Shown here piece after piece: positions 35,635 through 44,723 of a stretch of 64,000 nt of DNA. The stretch lies in NCBI GenBank assembly GCA_016718875.1, contig JADKBL010000003.1, positions 211,304-275,303 on the forward strand, in the 5' to 3' direction. Origin of the DNA: Bacteroidota bacterium. GTDB lineage: Bacteria; Bacteroidota; Bacteroidia; Bacteroidales; VadinHA17. The position numbers were made by a program, and so were the translations under genes. Below the pieces are notes generated by a model, which saw nothing but the letters and a program-made list of their open reading frames with translations, had not been told where the DNA came from and ran no database searches. Each line of letters begins with the position of its first letter. Position 1 is the stretch's first letter.

Positions 35635-36501
35635 TCAAATCTCAATATCATACTCCCCAAGTTTTAGTAGGATGGCATTTACATTTCCGCAACCATAATA
35701 AATTACAGGCAGGTTGTGCCGGTGGCATTCATCAATAATTTCCTTTACCCAGGGACGGAAATATTCGCGCCAGTATTCAGGATCAAAGAGCATGGAATTT
35801 TTATATGCCACATCTCCCCAAATCACAAATCCGTCGAGAAGTCCTTCCGCCGCTTTTATCTGGGCCCTGGTACTGTCCAGATAAAACTGGCCTATCCTGT
35901 TTATAACACTGCCAAGCCGGTCCGGGTACATCCCCAGCCAGAAAAGGAAATTCTCCTGCCCGATAAGACGGGTAAGACATTCAGAACATTCAATTATACT
36001 GCCGTAAACAGGGAAATCGGGCCTAAGCTTTCTTACAGTATCTATCCATGGCTGTGAATTTCTCTCAAATCCGTCACCTACTCCTGCAATCTGGTTATCA
36101 CCTGCAGAAAAAAATCTTCTCGGATCGGCAGGATCATCAAAGACAAGATTCTCAAGTTTCTCAATTGTATCGGTATCGAAGGCAATCCACTCCGGCATGG
36201 GAAAATCAAAGCGTTTTCGTATGGTTGCCAGGAATCCTGTTTTTATCACCACCTCCTCATTGTTTTCACGTACAGTTTCAAATGGTCTGATAAAAGGATC
36301 CATATTAGGTGTGGTCACGATCCAGTCGAGATCATAATAGTTATATGGACTGGCATCTTCAGGGAGTTTAAGTTCCTCCCTCCACCTGCGGATAAAACTA
36401 CCCCAGAAAAAATCACTTATCGGAACCCTGTCAGGCTCCTGGTGATTTAAAGCCTTGTTCATCCTTTCAATCTTGGCAAGACAGTTTGCAGTACGATTCA
36501 T
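35635..36501 (-). CDS. Uroporphyrinogen-decarboxylase-like protein, C-terminally shortened (URO-D 1)
   Basis: A 288-residue protein of the URO-D/corrinoid methyltransferase superfamily. Members include MtaA/CmuA-type methyltransferases as well as the haem enzyme. It has NHQEPDRVPISDFFW near the start, ECSECLTRLIGQENFLFWL and DGFVIWGDVAYKNSMLFDPEYWREYF. It stops just after PVIYYGCGNVNAILLKLGEYDIEI. Relatives carry roughly 80-100 further residues, including the end of the barrel, so this copy is probably truncated. The stop abuts the 14-bp direct repeat at 35604. The start codon lies 1 nt after the stop of the GH95-like gene on the same strand. Whether it is functional is doubtful. Confidence 0.65.
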   Translation of the reverse strand: MNRTANCLAKIERMNKALNHQEPDRVPISDFFWGSFIRRWREELKLPEDASPYNYYDLDWIVTTPNMDPFIRPFETVRENNEEVVIKTGFLATIRKRFDFPMPEWIAFDTDTIEKLENLVFDDPADPRRFFSAGDNQIAGVGDGFERNSQPWIDTVRKLRPDFPVYGSIIECSECLTRLIGQENFLFWLGMYPDRLGSVINRIGQFYLDSTRAQIKAAEGLLDGFVIWGDVAYKNSMLFDPEYWREYFRPWVKEIIDECHRHNLPVIYYGCGNVNAILLKLGEYDIEI

Positions 36502-36502
36502 A

Positions 36503-38932
36503 TCAGAATGATTTTATAATAATCTCTTCACCTTTTTTAGTATCCCTGACAATTTCACCTTCCGGTGTCACAATAGTGAGCTTATTTCCGGCCTCACTTA
36601 TTATTCTCACATTTTCGATTTTGCCGTTTCTCATTCTGGCACTTATCAGGAAAGCACCGGCAGCCCTCAGGTTATGAAACTCAGCATCCTTTTCTGCGGG
36701 CCACTTCGGGAAGAGACGGATACTCCCGTTGTAGCTCTGCATCAGGCATTCATTGATGACGACAGGAAGTGCAAAGTTTTCGAACCACACACCCATATGA
36801 TCCATGAAGCCATAATTCCCGAAATCGTTATACCTGCCATGAACCTGCATTGCCCGATCGGCTGCAGTTCCATTTGGAAGAAGCGAATAGTTTATCTGTC
36901 TCTTGAATTTTTCAAGGTCAAGCATTCCAATCCTGGCTGCCTGCAGGTTCTTAAATACAAGATCATTGCCCCCTTCATTCTGCTGATTAAGAAATGTATT
37001 TTTCACAAGTTCAATCGTTTCCGGATCGGAATGAAGTCCATGATCCTCTCCCGGGAAAACCGATATCAGGGCATTTGGGACATTGTAAACTACCTGGTCG
37101 TGCTCACCCGGTACTGATACTATCACCTTCCCGAATTTTGACGACTGAGCTGTGGGGTATTCCGGGAAATTGGCAAGTATATCAGTTACATCGGAAAGAA
37201 GGGAAGCCTCAGTCTCCTTAAGTTCAAGGACTTTTACCGCTTCCAGGTATGCTTTGAAGATGAATTTTATAAGAGTGAGATCGACTGTGCAATCATAGTT
37301 GTACTTAAATCCGGGCCTCAGTGCATACAGCTCAGGTGGGATTGTGGGGAATACATGGTACTTTTCATCGTTCCACTGCGGACCCCTGGCTTCCGGTCTT
37401 TTCATATAAGCTACCAGAAACTCAACAGACTCTTTTATTGGCTGATATCCCCTGTTTTTAAGATACTCCTTATCGCCCGAATAGAGATAGTGCCACCATA
37501 ATCCCTGAACTGCCCACGGGGTTTCACAAATTTCCCAGCCCCAATGAGGAACAGGGTATGGATTCATTGTCATATCAACAGGATAACCGGTATGAGGAAA
37601 ATATGCCCCCGGAAGGTTATAATACTCCTTTGCCCATCGCCGGCTAACATCCATAAGGAATTCAATAAGGCTGACATAAGAGAGATTCTTTTCAAGATGA
37701 TTGCTTGAGAATGTCACCCAGAAAGGCTGCTGGGTATTGTAATTCATATGATAATCGCCATGCCATGCGGTCCCGATATTATTATAACTCCAGTTGGCAA
37801 AGAGCCCGGGAGTGGTAACACCCTCTTTAACTGCACAATTAAGGAAATAAAGATTGTTATACCAGATCCGTTCAAGGAATTCATCCTGAAGAGCAACCCC
37901 CGATTTGTTCCAATACTCTTTCCAGATCAGAGTACTCTTTTCAAGAGATGATTCAAAATCCATAACAGCAGGTTCAGGAAGATTATCCGGAACCTCCGGA
38001 AGAGAAGAATTCAATCCCTCCTCAAGAGATACATAGCCGGTAAAACCTGATTTATCAGTGATGGATGCTTCAAGTTTCCCCATGCTCTCCTGGTTACCAT
38101 CCCAGTTTATCCTTGAGGTTTTAACAAGATCTGATTTTACTTTTACTGCCAGTGAAAATGCCTTATCTTTCGGGTGGCCTTTTTTCAGGTCATACTCATC
38201 CGGTTCCTGGTAAGGAAGAACCTGTCTGAATGAAAGGGCTCCTGCAGTGAGATCTTCCATGTAACTGTAAGCAGGAAATTCCTTAGGTGTTGATGGATCT
38301 GGCATAACACGTACTCTGTCAAAAATACTTTCAGCAGGATTTCCGTTTTCGTCTGTGAGCCTCATCCAGAGTTTATCACTATTAAGGTCAGTAAACAGAC
38401 GGAGTGTTAATTTCTTCTTTTCACTTGTTAAAAGATATACTTCGCACAGACCATTGGAAATATCAAGTTTGTGCCCCAGAAGTTCAGCATTTCTCAGGTC
38501 AAATCCCAAAAGGACAGACCCACATGGAAATGGCCTAGGGTATGGCTTTCTGTAATTTTCGGCTGCCATTATACTGTATTCTGCATACCAGGGATCATCA
38601 GTCAGAAGTGCCAGAGTATCAGATATTGATTTTACTTTATTGAAGACATAATCAAATGTCTTTACCTTTTCCCTGTTATCCTCAGCTACTCGTATATCCC
38701 AGACATTATTATGTCCGAAATAAATTACAATCGCATCAGGACGGGTAGTAACAACTGCACCTATGCCTCCGTTGCCCAGCAGTGCCCCGTCGAAGAAGTC
38801 AATTGCAGGCTTGTTCAATCCTATCGAATGCAGCCTGGCACGGTCGAAAGATGAGAAATCATCTCTGGATGAATCCTTACTGCAACCGGTAAGGAAAAGA
38901 GCAATAAGAATCGAAAGAAGAGTTTTTTTCAT
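36503..38932 (-). CDS. GH95-like glycoside hydrolase lipoprotein
   Basis: An 809-residue protein with a lipoprotein signal (ALFLTGCSKD). The architecture is an N-terminal beta-sandwich (about 30-330, FDGALLGNGGIGAVV), an (alpha/alpha)6 barrel (about 340-690) and a C-terminal beta-domain. Family hints are TAWHGDYHMNYNTQQPFW, which resembles the GH95 WQGDYH motif, and SYNGSIRLFPKWPAEKDAEF followed by LRAAGAFLISARMRNG, the typical GH95 ending. GH95 members are alpha-L-fucosidases or alpha-L-galactosidases acting with inversion. The match is clear in layout but distant in sequence, so another (alpha/alpha)6 family such as GH65 or an unclassified one remains possible. It diverges from the aldo/keto reductase gene. 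Confidence 0.75.
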   Translation of the reverse strand: MKKTLLSILIALFLTGCSKDSSRDDFSSFDRARLHSIGLNKPAIDFFDGALLGNGGIGAVVTTRPDAIVIYFGHNNVWDIRVAEDNREKVKTFDYVFNKVKSISDTLALLTDDPWYAEYSIMAAENYRKPYPRPFPCGSVLLGFDLRNAELLGHKLDISNGLCEVYLLTSEKKKLTLRLFTDLNSDKLWMRLTDENGNPAESIFDRVRVMPDPSTPKEFPAYSYMEDLTAGALSFRQVLPYQEPDEYDLKKGHPKDKAFSLAVKVKSDLVKTSRINWDGNQESMGKLEASITDKSGFTGYVSLEEGLNSSLPEVPDNLPEPAVMDFESSLEKSTLIWKEYWNKSGVALQDEFLERIWYNNLYFLNCAVKEGVTTPGLFANWSYNNIGTAWHGDYHMNYNTQQPFWVTFSSNHLEKNLSYVSLIEFLMDVSRRWAKEYYNLPGAYFPHTGYPVDMTMNPYPVPHWGWEICETPWAVQGLWWHYLYSGDKEYLKNRGYQPIKESVEFLVAYMKRPEARGPQWNDEKYHVFPTIPPELYALRPGFKYNYDCTVDLTLIKFIFKAYLEAVKVLELKETEASLLSDVTDILANFPEYPTAQSSKFGKVIVSVPGEHDQVVYNVPNALISVFPGEDHGLHSDPETIELVKNTFLNQQNEGGNDLVFKNLQAARIGMLDLEKFKRQINYSLLPNGTAADRAMQVHGRYNDFGNYGFMDHMGVWFENFALPVVINECLMQSYNGSIRLFPKWPAEKDAEFHNLRAAGAFLISARMRNGKIENVRIISEAGNKLTIVTPEGEIVRDTKKGEEIIIKSF

Positions 38933-39105
38933 AATTAGTTTAAAGTTTTACATCGCCCATTTCATTTCCGTCAGTCTGATAATTGTCTTTTTTAAAGGAA
39001 TGTGTTACTAAAACAGATGTTTTCATGCTAAATATAAAGAAATTATGTGTTAAATTTAAATGTGATAATTTTGTTTATCTGAACTACTTACCTGAAATTA
39101 CAGAC

Positions 39106-40299
39106 ATGAATAAGATGAATCATTCAAAATCACTTGGAAGAAGGGAATTCCTTCAGAAAAGTTCCATGGCAGCTTTGTCAGTTCCTATTCTGAATTTTTA
39201 TAACTCTGATACCCAAAAGAAGAAAAGTCAGGAGCAGGTGAAACAGGAATGGAAAAACAAGCAGGAAGGCATGGTTTACAGGCAGCTTGGAAGGACCGGT
39301 CTTATGGTTTCAGAACTGGTTTTCGGAACCGAAAGGAATAATCCGGATAATACACGACCTGTGGAGCTTGCGTTTGAAAAAGGCATCAATTATTTCGACA
39401 CTGCTCCATCATACAACAAAGGATTGGCTGAAGCTACACTGGCAAAGGTATTTAACACCCCATCAAAAAGGGATAAAGTTTTTATTGCAACAAAGGTTAC
39501 TCCATTTTATACAACCAGAAACAGACTGTACAAGGAGATATTTGATAAGCTTCAGGCCTCAGAACAGGAAAAAATTATGACTAAAGCCAAAAGGCTCCGG
39601 CTGGAAAGTGGAATTGAAAAACCTGAATACTTCATGGTCTACTGGCCGGGTCAGCAACAGCAGATGGATGGAGCTTTTATAAGTGATGCCATGAAGGAGG
39701 AATATGGCGACAGGGTTGAAAGAAGTCCCGAACTAAAAAATGCCATAGTAAAAAGCGTTGAAGAATCACTTCAGAGAGCCGGTACCGACTATTTTGATGT
39801 TCTCCATTGCCCTCATGCCGCCGCAACTTCTGAAGAGATAAGGAATCCATTGATCATTGAGACGTTTAATGAACTCAAAAAGCAGGGCAAGGTTCGTTTC
39901 CTTGGCTTCTCCTCTCATCATGGAATGGGCGAACTGATCAAAACAGCAATTGAACTTGAATATTTTGATGTGATAATGCTGGCCTATAATGTTATAAATC
40001 ATGCTTTCCTTGATCATATTCTTACTGCTGCCAGGGAAAAAGGTATCGGACTGATAGCCATGAAGGCAGCAATGGCTGTTGCAACTCCGTATGATCCCAT
40101 CCAGGTCCCGGTGCCGGAATGGAGAGTCAGCAAGCTCAACAAAATAATTCCGGAAGAGATGAAGCTGCAGGTAAAAGCATTCCTGTGGGCACTTCAGAAC
40201 CAGGATCTTTCTGCAGTTAATGCCGGCATGTTTACTGAAGAAATGGTCCTTGAGAACCTGACCGCTGTTGGAAGGAAAATTGAACTTAATCTGGCATAA
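39106..40299 (+). CDS. Aldo/keto reductase with Tat-like signal
   Basis: NADPH-dependent oxidoreductase of the AKR fold, 397 residues. The first 35 residues contain RREFLQKSSMAALSVPIL, a twin-arginine-like export signal, followed by the barrel from MVYRQLGRTGLMVSEL. Catalytic-tetrad features are NYFDTAPSYNKG (Asp, Tyr), FIATKV (Lys) and DVLHCPHA (His). The ATG at 39106 is used; the frame is open upstream to 38983 but that extension has no signal character. It is the only plus-strand gene within the minus-strand series, and it shares a control region with the GH95-like gene. A role in oxidising or reducing a released sugar is plausible, not shown. Confidence 0.85.
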   Translation: MNKMNHSKSLGRREFLQKSSMAALSVPILNFYNSDTQKKKSQEQVKQEWKNKQEGMVYRQLGRTGLMVSELVFGTERNNPDNTRPVELAFEKGINYFDTAPSYNKGLAEATLAKVFNTPSKRDKVFIATKVTPFYTTRNRLYKEIFDKLQASEQEKIMTKAKRLRLESGIEKPEYFMVYWPGQQQQMDGAFISDAMKEEYGDRVERSPELKNAIVKSVEESLQRAGTDYFDVLHCPHAAATSEEIRNPLIIETFNELKKQGKVRFLGFSSHHGMGELIKTAIELEYFDVIMLAYNVINHAFLDHILTAAREKGIGLIAMKAAMAVATPYDPIQVPVPEWRVSKLNKIIPEEMKLQVKAFLWALQNQDLSAVNAGMFTEEMVLENLTAVGRKIELNLA

Positions 40300-40310
40300 G
40301 GTCAGTCTGA

Positions 40311-43157
40311 TCAGTTATTGGCTGACAAAGACCTTATCCGGCTTAACTCAACCTCTGTTTCAGGACTGAATTTCTGCGAATTCATATATTCAAGTATCGA
40401 ACTCAAAAGCTGTTTCGAGACAATCCTGTCTTCAGCCATGTTCTTCATATCAATGCTGCAGACAACAATTTTGCCTCCTCCCGTTTTTGCCTCAAATGCA
40501 AGTGCCAGCTTCCTGTTTTTGAACCAGTCATCAATCGGCTGGATTATTGGTTTGACAGAAACGGGGAAACCGTCAATATTCATAGCCTGCGAATGAGCCA
40601 CCGGATCCCACCATTGCCAGTTGCTGTGATATTCGGTGGGGAAACTGCCAAATGCAGGATGTTCCGGATCGCATAAAATGCCCAGTGTATGTGGTGGTTG
40701 ATTGTTTGTCCAGGCTGTATTCCAGAAGATGCTTGAAAATCCGATTGCCACCTCAGCACCCTTCCCTTTTGCAACTTTTCCATAAGGTAGATACAGTACT
40801 GATCCGCCTTTCTTAAGTGCCGATACAGCCGATTGATCAAGCTTGTCTGTTATCAGAACGGAACCGGCTTCAGGACTTTTAGCTGCAGGATATACCCAGA
40901 TATCCCAGCTGTTATGATAAGGTGTATTTTCAACAGAGACATCAAATCTAAGTTTCGTTGGTTCAGTAATCTTCTCAAAACCGAATTCGAATGATCCTGT
41001 CGGAATACAATTCCCGATTCCGATTGAAGCTATTTCTGTTTTCTGTGTTGTAATGGTGTCATTCCTGCTGCTTATCAGTCTGCAGGCTATAACAGAGTTT
41101 TCTATTGCCGATCGTCCGAAATTGGCAATCTCTATCTCCGCTCTAAATGATTCATTGTTACTGAAAACATGCTTCCTTATCCTTGCCAGAGGAACAACAG
41201 GATTGCAGAACATTCTGAATTCCCCGGGTGTAACGTATCCTTTTGATTCAAAGAAGGGATTGAGGATACCAACAAGAGCTGACCCCTGCCCGGGGAAATC
41301 GTGCAGCTGCAGAAGATGGAATCCTGCAAAACCCGGAGTTCTCAGCGCCGCCTCTATATCAGCCTTATAACATAATGCCTGCAGCTTCCCCGAGGCCATA
41401 AGAAAATCCTCAGCCTGCTCACCCATACCCTTTTCCTGAAGTGATTCTCTGAATATTTCAAAATTCCTTGCCTTAAGCACCCCTGTATATTTATCAATCT
41501 CTTTAAAATCGGGATATGCACACCACTGTCCTATTTCATGACTTACAACCGGAATGCTATATCGTGAGATTATATCCCTGTAATCATACATTGTCTGGGG
41601 AGCCTCATGGTTGATTATGCTTTTTAGGCCTCCACCCCAGGCCTGTATCCTTGGTTCAGGTGAAAGATTGTACTCATTCTCGGGAATGAATGGCCAGCCG
41701 GCAGCTGATGTATAAAGATGCCTGTTATCCTTTGCCTTCCAGTATGTCAGCAGCTTTCCCAGGTAGTCGCTTTGTTTGCTTCCGGCAGGCTCGTTTCCAT
41801 AGGCAAGCATACAAAATGAAGGATGATTGCCGTAGGCTTTGAGAATCCTGTCACCTTCCCTGTAGATATATTCATCGATAATTCCACCTTCACCCAGTTG
41901 CGTTCCCTGGTTGGCCCATGATGAACACTCGATATGAAAGTACATCCCGAGCTTATCAGCAGCAGCAAATGCTGCTTCAGGCGGACACCACGAATGAAAC
42001 CTGATGGTATTCAAACCGTAATCTTTGCAAGTCTGAAGAACCTTTTCCCATGATCCTTCATCTGTTGGCGGATAGCCTGTCAGAGGAAAGATACAACATT
42101 CAAGGGTGCCTCTCAGAAAGACAGGAAGTCCGTTTATTTCAAACCGGGTTCCGGCAGCTCTGAATTCCCTCATCCCAAAGTCGCTCTTTTTCACCTGTAT
42201 CACTCTTCCTTCATGATCTCTCAGGGTAGCCTCAAGGGTGTAAAGAGATGGTGAGAATTCATCCCATGTCTGAAATTCTTTTCCCATGGGATAATGGATA
42301 ACGAGCTGAAACTCGCCAGCTTCTGATACAGCCAGAACACTTTTTGCCTTTACCTTAACGGAACTATTATTACTTACTCCATTCGCTTTCAGGACTATTC
42401 TTCCGTTAAATCCTTTCCCCGATTTATTCTGAACCGATATTATAACTTTTGCCTTCTTATTCTTAATATCAGGGTAAATAGCAATATCATCAATACAGAC
42501 TGCAGGTGATGAGTTGAGGCTGATCTTTCCTGCAATTCCATTCCAGTTCGACTGGGTATGATCGCTTACACTGTGAGAGTTGACACCGACAGGTACCACC
42601 ATATCATTATTTACACGGATATTTATCCTGTTTTTCCCGGCAACAAGAAAATCAGTTATATCATAGTTGTGGGCAACAGCAAGACTGTTCTGCGTTCCTG
42701 CTTCCTTTCCATTTACAAAGACTTTTGTCTCCCAGTGGGGTCTTTCAAGAAACAAAAAAATTCTCTGGCCATTGAACTCCTGAGGTAATTCAAACTCTTT
42801 CTGGTACCAGGCAACTCCCCTGTAATATTTAACCGGCTGCAGCCAGAACGGCACCTTGAAATTTCCGGGTTGCCTGTACCTCTCATATTTCTTCTCCGTA
42901 AAGAATGACCTGTCTATTATGTCTCCTGTCCAGTTTGTTCTGAGTGATACATCATTACCCTTTCCGTTTTCAGCCATTGAGCCCGGAAGCTTAACAGTCT
43001 CATTCAATTCTGTTTCATACCATTTCTCAGCAACTCCCTGGTCGAGTGAATCAATCCGGAATTTCCATTCTCCTGCAAGTGAGATACTATTTAATTTATC
43101 CTCCCTGCTACCGGCACATGATGTCAGTACCAGCAAAAGAAATAACAGTTTTTTCAT
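40311..43157 (-). CDS. GH2 family glycosidase lipoprotein
   Basis: A 948-residue lipoprotein (LLLVLTSCAGS) of the GH2 beta-galactosidase/beta-glucuronidase/beta-mannosidase family. The jelly-roll domain (about 25-215) contains YYRGVAWYQKEFELPQEF and FLFLERPHWETKVFVNG. An Ig-like domain follows, then the barrel with FEINGLPVFLRGTLE, NTIRFHSWCPPEAAF, LAYGNEPAG (acid/base Glu456) and PVVSHEIGQW (nucleophile Glu541). The C-terminal part (about 720-930) contains further beta-domains. The exact sugar specificity is not evident. It converges on the aldo/keto reductase after 11 nt and follows URO-D 2 by 66 nt. Confidence 0.9.
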   Translation of the reverse strand: MKKLLFLLLVLTSCAGSREDKLNSISLAGEWKFRIDSLDQGVAEKWYETELNETVKLPGSMAENGKGNDVSLRTNWTGDIIDRSFFTEKKYERYRQPGNFKVPFWLQPVKYYRGVAWYQKEFELPQEFNGQRIFLFLERPHWETKVFVNGKEAGTQNSLAVAHNYDITDFLVAGKNRINIRVNNDMVVPVGVNSHSVSDHTQSNWNGIAGKISLNSSPAVCIDDIAIYPDIKNKKAKVIISVQNKSGKGFNGRIVLKANGVSNNSSVKVKAKSVLAVSEAGEFQLVIHYPMGKEFQTWDEFSPSLYTLEATLRDHEGRVIQVKKSDFGMREFRAAGTRFEINGLPVFLRGTLECCIFPLTGYPPTDEGSWEKVLQTCKDYGLNTIRFHSWCPPEAAFAAADKLGMYFHIECSSWANQGTQLGEGGIIDEYIYREGDRILKAYGNHPSFCMLAYGNEPAGSKQSDYLGKLLTYWKAKDNRHLYTSAAGWPFIPENEYNLSPEPRIQAWGGGLKSIINHEAPQTMYDYRDIISRYSIPVVSHEIGQWCAYPDFKEIDKYTGVLKARNFEIFRESLQEKGMGEQAEDFLMASGKLQALCYKADIEAALRTPGFAGFHLLQLHDFPGQGSALVGILNPFFESKGYVTPGEFRMFCNPVVPLARIRKHVFSNNESFRAEIEIANFGRSAIENSVIACRLISSRNDTITTQKTEIASIGIGNCIPTGSFEFGFEKITEPTKLRFDVSVENTPYHNSWDIWVYPAAKSPEAGSVLITDKLDQSAVSALKKGGSVLYLPYGKVAKGKGAEVAIGFSSIFWNTAWTNNQPPHTLGILCDPEHPAFGSFPTEYHSNWQWWDPVAHSQAMNIDGFPVSVKPIIQPIDDWFKNRKLALAFEAKTGGGKIVVCSIDMKNMAEDRIVSKQLLSSILEYMNSQKFSPETEVELSRIRSLSANN

Positions 43158-43223
43158 AAAAAGTATAATTTAGATTCTCCGCATCTCCGCCTCACCTCTT
43201 CTCCCAGTCTCCCAGTCTCCCCC

Positions 43224-44480
43224 TCACCTTATCTCCCTTAGCGCTTCAAGCATCGCCACAACATTCCTGAACGGAACATTTGCCTGTACATTATGGATTG
43301 CATTGAATACAAATCCCCCGTTATTGTTAAGGATTTCACACTGCTTTCTGACCTGTTCCCTGACCTGCTCAGGTGTACCGAAAGCAAAAGCTCCCTGTGT
43401 ATCAACTCCTCCTCCCCAGAAAACGAGCTTGTCGCCGTATTTCTTTTTAAGCACCACCGGATCCATTCCGAAGGCATTGATCTGCACGGGGTTGATGATA
43501 TCGAATCCTGATTCAATGAAGTTATTCATAAGCGATTCAACTGCTCCGCATGAGTGTTTGAATGTTTTCCAGTTTGTATTTGCATGAATCCAGTCATTTA
43601 CTTTCCTGTAATATGGCAGCCATAATCTGTCGTAGGTCTCTCCTGAACAGAAGGTGGAGTTTTGTGTCCCGAAATCAGTTCCGCAGGTGAAAACTACATC
43701 AAGCTTATCACCGATTACAGCATGGTATCTTTTGAGGTTTTCAATTGCAATATCTGTTTGCCTGTCATAAAGTTCCCTTACAAAATCTTCCCTCATCACA
43801 GTAGAGATGTACCACTCTTCTACTCCCCTTATACCTTTTGGGTCCTTAAGCTGCATTGCCGGTACAAGGGCTATATCACCAAGTGCTGTTCCTCCGAGAG
43901 AGGCGACAACTGCCTTGTTTGCAAAGGCTGCCTCATCGGCCTGTTTCTTCCAGTACTGAAGGTCACTTTCAGTAACATACCCGAATTCTTCAAGGTTATC
44001 CTCTACTTTAAGAGTGGAATCATCAACCGGCTTCTGCCTGTCGAGAGCATCGAAAAAATATCCGGTCTTGGGCATCATTGCTGTTGGCGGATATAAGGTA
44101 TCACCTTCCGGATAAATCAATATATCACCGTTATCATTGTATTTATAGTTGAAATCCCCCGGAAAAAGAACTTCCTGTCCCCAATGGGTTTTGTGTACCT
44201 TCCAGTTCTCATTGGCAATGCCGAACATGTTTTTAAGTCCGTATAATCCTATCACATCAAGATCCATTGCTTTTACAAGCTCGGCATCGATCTCACCCAG
44301 CATCTGGTAAGGTTCAATTACCTTTACCGGGCGCTTTTCAAGACCATAATAATCACGAAGCTTTTCCACAATTAGCACATGTATGCCGGTTACCGCTGTT
44401 GATCCGAAATCAACCACAACCCTGTCGGGCTGCTGGTGATTGATTGTCTTCAGAAAATTTTGTTTTGAGGATGATGACAT
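43224..44480 (-). CDS. Uroporphyrinogen-decarboxylase-like methyltransferase family protein (URO-D 2)
   Basis: About 418 residues, full length for the family. NHQQPDRVVVDFGSTAVTG lies near the start, and the C-terminal metal-site pattern FKHSCGAVESLMNNFIE is typical of corrinoid/CoM-type methyltransferases (zinc ligands His and Cys). GGVDTQGAFAFGT ends the barrel. The start at 44480 (MSSSSKQNFLKT) is chosen over an in-frame ATG at 44540. It is not the haem enzyme HemE, which has a different N-terminus and length. Its position in a glycosidase cluster with a second, truncated copy suggests methyl-group removal from a carbohydrate or aglycone, an inference only. Confidence 0.8.
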   Translation of the reverse strand: MSSSSKQNFLKTINHQQPDRVVVDFGSTAVTGIHVLIVEKLRDYYGLEKRPVKVIEPYQMLGEIDAELVKAMDLDVIGLYGLKNMFGIANENWKVHKTHWGQEVLFPGDFNYKYNDNGDILIYPEGDTLYPPTAMMPKTGYFFDALDRQKPVDDSTLKVEDNLEEFGYVTESDLQYWKKQADEAAFANKAVVASLGGTALGDIALVPAMQLKDPKGIRGVEEWYISTVMREDFVRELYDRQTDIAIENLKRYHAVIGDKLDVVFTCGTDFGTQNSTFCSGETYDRLWLPYYRKVNDWIHANTNWKTFKHSCGAVESLMNNFIESGFDIINPVQINAFGMDPVVLKKKYGDKLVFWGGGVDTQGAFAFGTPEQVREQVRKQCEILNNNGGFVFNAIHNVQANVPFRNVVAMLEALREIR

Positions 44481-44556
44481 TTGATAGAATTTAAATTTAC
44501 AATCCGATTTAAAGATAATCGATTCCGAATATTTTAACATTTCTTAAAGAAGATTC

Positions 44557-44589
44557 TTTCCGAATGAATTTCAGTTTGTAGTATCTTTG
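44557..44589 (+). promoter_or_regulatory. Promoter-like sequence upstream of the HlyD-type adaptor
   Basis: TATCTTTG at 44582-44589 is a perfect TAnnTTTG element. A TTTC (44557-44560) lies 21 nt upstream, slightly off the usual 19-20 nt. The predicted leader to the ATG at 44724 is about 130 nt and contains no obvious structure. Confidence 0.4.
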
Positions 44590-44723
44590 CATAATGATTA
44601 CTGATTATCAGGTACCTGAGCCGGTTGTATTTAAAACACTGAAATATTAACCCGGCTTTATAAAAAAATGTTATTGACTCTGAAGCCATCATTTGAATAA
44701 TTGAAATAATAAGAAACAAGAAT

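Noticed and set aside
38983..39105. In-frame extension of the aldo/keto reductase
   Set aside because: It has no signal-peptide character and puts the twin-arginine signal far inside; the ATG at 39106 fits a Tat leader.
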